DNA of 64,000 nt, from NCBI GenBank assembly GCA_013115135.1, contig JABANP010000132.1, positions 56,647-120,646 on the forward strand, given 5' to 3'. The stretch's first letter is position 1. Each line of letters opens with the position of its first letter. The notes below the pieces were generated by a model. It was not told the DNA's origin. It saw only the letters and a program-made list of their open reading frames with translations, and did no database searches. Below, piece by piece: positions 63,401-64,000 of the stretch. The position numbers and the translations under genes are program-made. This stretch comes from Perkinsus olseni (Eukaryota > Perkinsozoa > Perkinsida > Perkinsidae).

Positions 63401-64000
63401 CTGCTGTAGTAGGTGTGGTATACCTCGGTAGTTGAGGATGTCGTGGAGGACGAAGTAGACTCCGGCGTTGATGAAGTGGTCACTTCCTCAGTTGTGGTAG
63501 ATGTAGTAGATGTCGTACCACTAGTGGTCGAAGAAGACGATGCATCGGACCAGATTTCCCTCAATGCTTTCCGCTGTGGTAGGTGTGGTATACCTCGGTA
63601 GTTGAGGATGTCGTGAGGACGAAGTAGACTCCGGCGTTGATGAAGTGGTCACTTCCTCAGTTGTGGTAGATGTAGTAGATGTCGTACTACTAGTGGTCGA
63701 AGAAGACGATGCATCGGACCAGATTTCAATGCTTCCGTTGTGGTAGGTGTGGTATACTCGGTAGTTGAGGATGTCGTGGAGGACGAAGTAGACTCCGGCG
63801 TTGATGACGTGGTCACTTCCCTCAGTTGTGGTAGATGTAGTAGATGTCGTACTACTCGTGGTCGAAGAAGACGATGCATCGGACCAGATTTCCTCAATGC
63901 TTCCGCTGTGGTAGGTGGTATACCTCGGTAGTTGAGGATGTCGGAGGACGAAGCAGACTCCGGCGTTGATGACGTGGTCACTTCCCTCAGTTGTGGTAGA
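57432..64000 (-). pseudogene. Frame-broken part of the Ser/Thr repeat gene (or consensus errors)
   Basis: The repeats continue to the right edge, but open segments shrink to about 60-310 codons. The same single-base variants recur in many units: cacttccctcag for cacttcctcag, atttccctcaatgc for atttcctcaatgc, aatgcttccg for aatgctttccg, gtatacctcgg for gtatactcgg. Units carrying a +1 and a -1 variant together return to frame. This part is either decaying repeats spread by conversion or a poorly resolved assembly. Confidence 0.55.

Larger units (their letters stand above)
50990..64000 (-). repeat. Giant tandem-repeat region, about 70 units, runs off the right edge
   Basis: The anchor gacgatgcatcggaccag (plus strand; encodes WSDASS on minus) recurs about 70 times by visual count. 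Left of about 56.6 kb most anchors are 193-201 bp apart, with regular 342-345 bp intervals. Right of it the units are simpler and about 160-177 bp apart, lacking the SASWTTT/ELDEW part and using STTSTTSTTTEEVTTS instead. The right boundary is outside the window. Confidence 0.95.

Overview
The window looks like nuclear DNA of a unicellular eukaryote. Genes are split by very short introns (mostly 38-55 nt, GT-AG), tRNA genes are eukaryotic (initiator tRNA-Met with A1:U72, tRNA-Cys with U73), and the protein-coding content is eukaryote-specific (Rab7, a GCFC/PAXBP1 factor, MTFP1, ABCF2, an AMPK-like kinase). The compact intron-rich layout and Gly/Lys/Trp-rich protein stretches fit an alveolate, most plausibly a perkinsid such as Perkinsus. 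That taxonomic call is inference: no rRNA or organelle marker is present.

Layout. 1-3.1 kb: an intronless ABCF ATPase. 3.4-5.8 kb: a head-to-tail array of 18 tRNA-Trp(CCA) genes on the minus strand, with about 136-bp units and a truncated 19th copy. 6.08-6.68 kb: a probable MITE with 16-bp inverted ends and a CGT target duplication. 7.1-14.7 kb: a minus-strand run of Rab7, a GCFC factor and a Gly-rich protein with a LOTUS-like segment. 14.9-20.3 kb: a small acidic EF-hand-like gene, an AMPK-like kinase with a tRNA-Cys in one intron, and two unknown genes. 20.8-28.5 kb: plus-strand genes, namely a nuclear-type unknown, a D-serine dehydratase/D-threonine aldolase-like enzyme, an unknown, and a Lys/His-rich protein. 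28.6-32.7 kb: two nearly identical copies of a PB1-domain gene, separated by an initiator tRNA-Met. 33.1-46 kb: a CPPED1-like phosphatase, a helical-repeat (RAP/HPR-like) gene, a WD40 gene, MTFP1, a coiled-coil gene, tRNA-Gln and adenylate kinase.

47.2-49.6 kb is a rearranged tRNA locus. Two 0.77-kb direct repeats carry tRNA-Arg and tRNA-Ser genes. They flank an 849-bp copy of the ABCF 3' end plus a collapsed three-copy version of the tRNA-Trp array. From 50.6 kb to the right edge lies a giant Ser/Thr-rich repeat gene on the minus strand, with about 70 units and a roughly 1137-bp higher-order repeat in its left part. Its reading frame is open for 1250 codons and then increasingly broken towards the right.

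Several genes carry single-base frame shifts at homopolymers, some compensating each other. Long-read consensus error therefore has to be kept apart from real pseudogenisation. Exon boundaries were deduced by eye; where an exact join is uncertain the entry says so.
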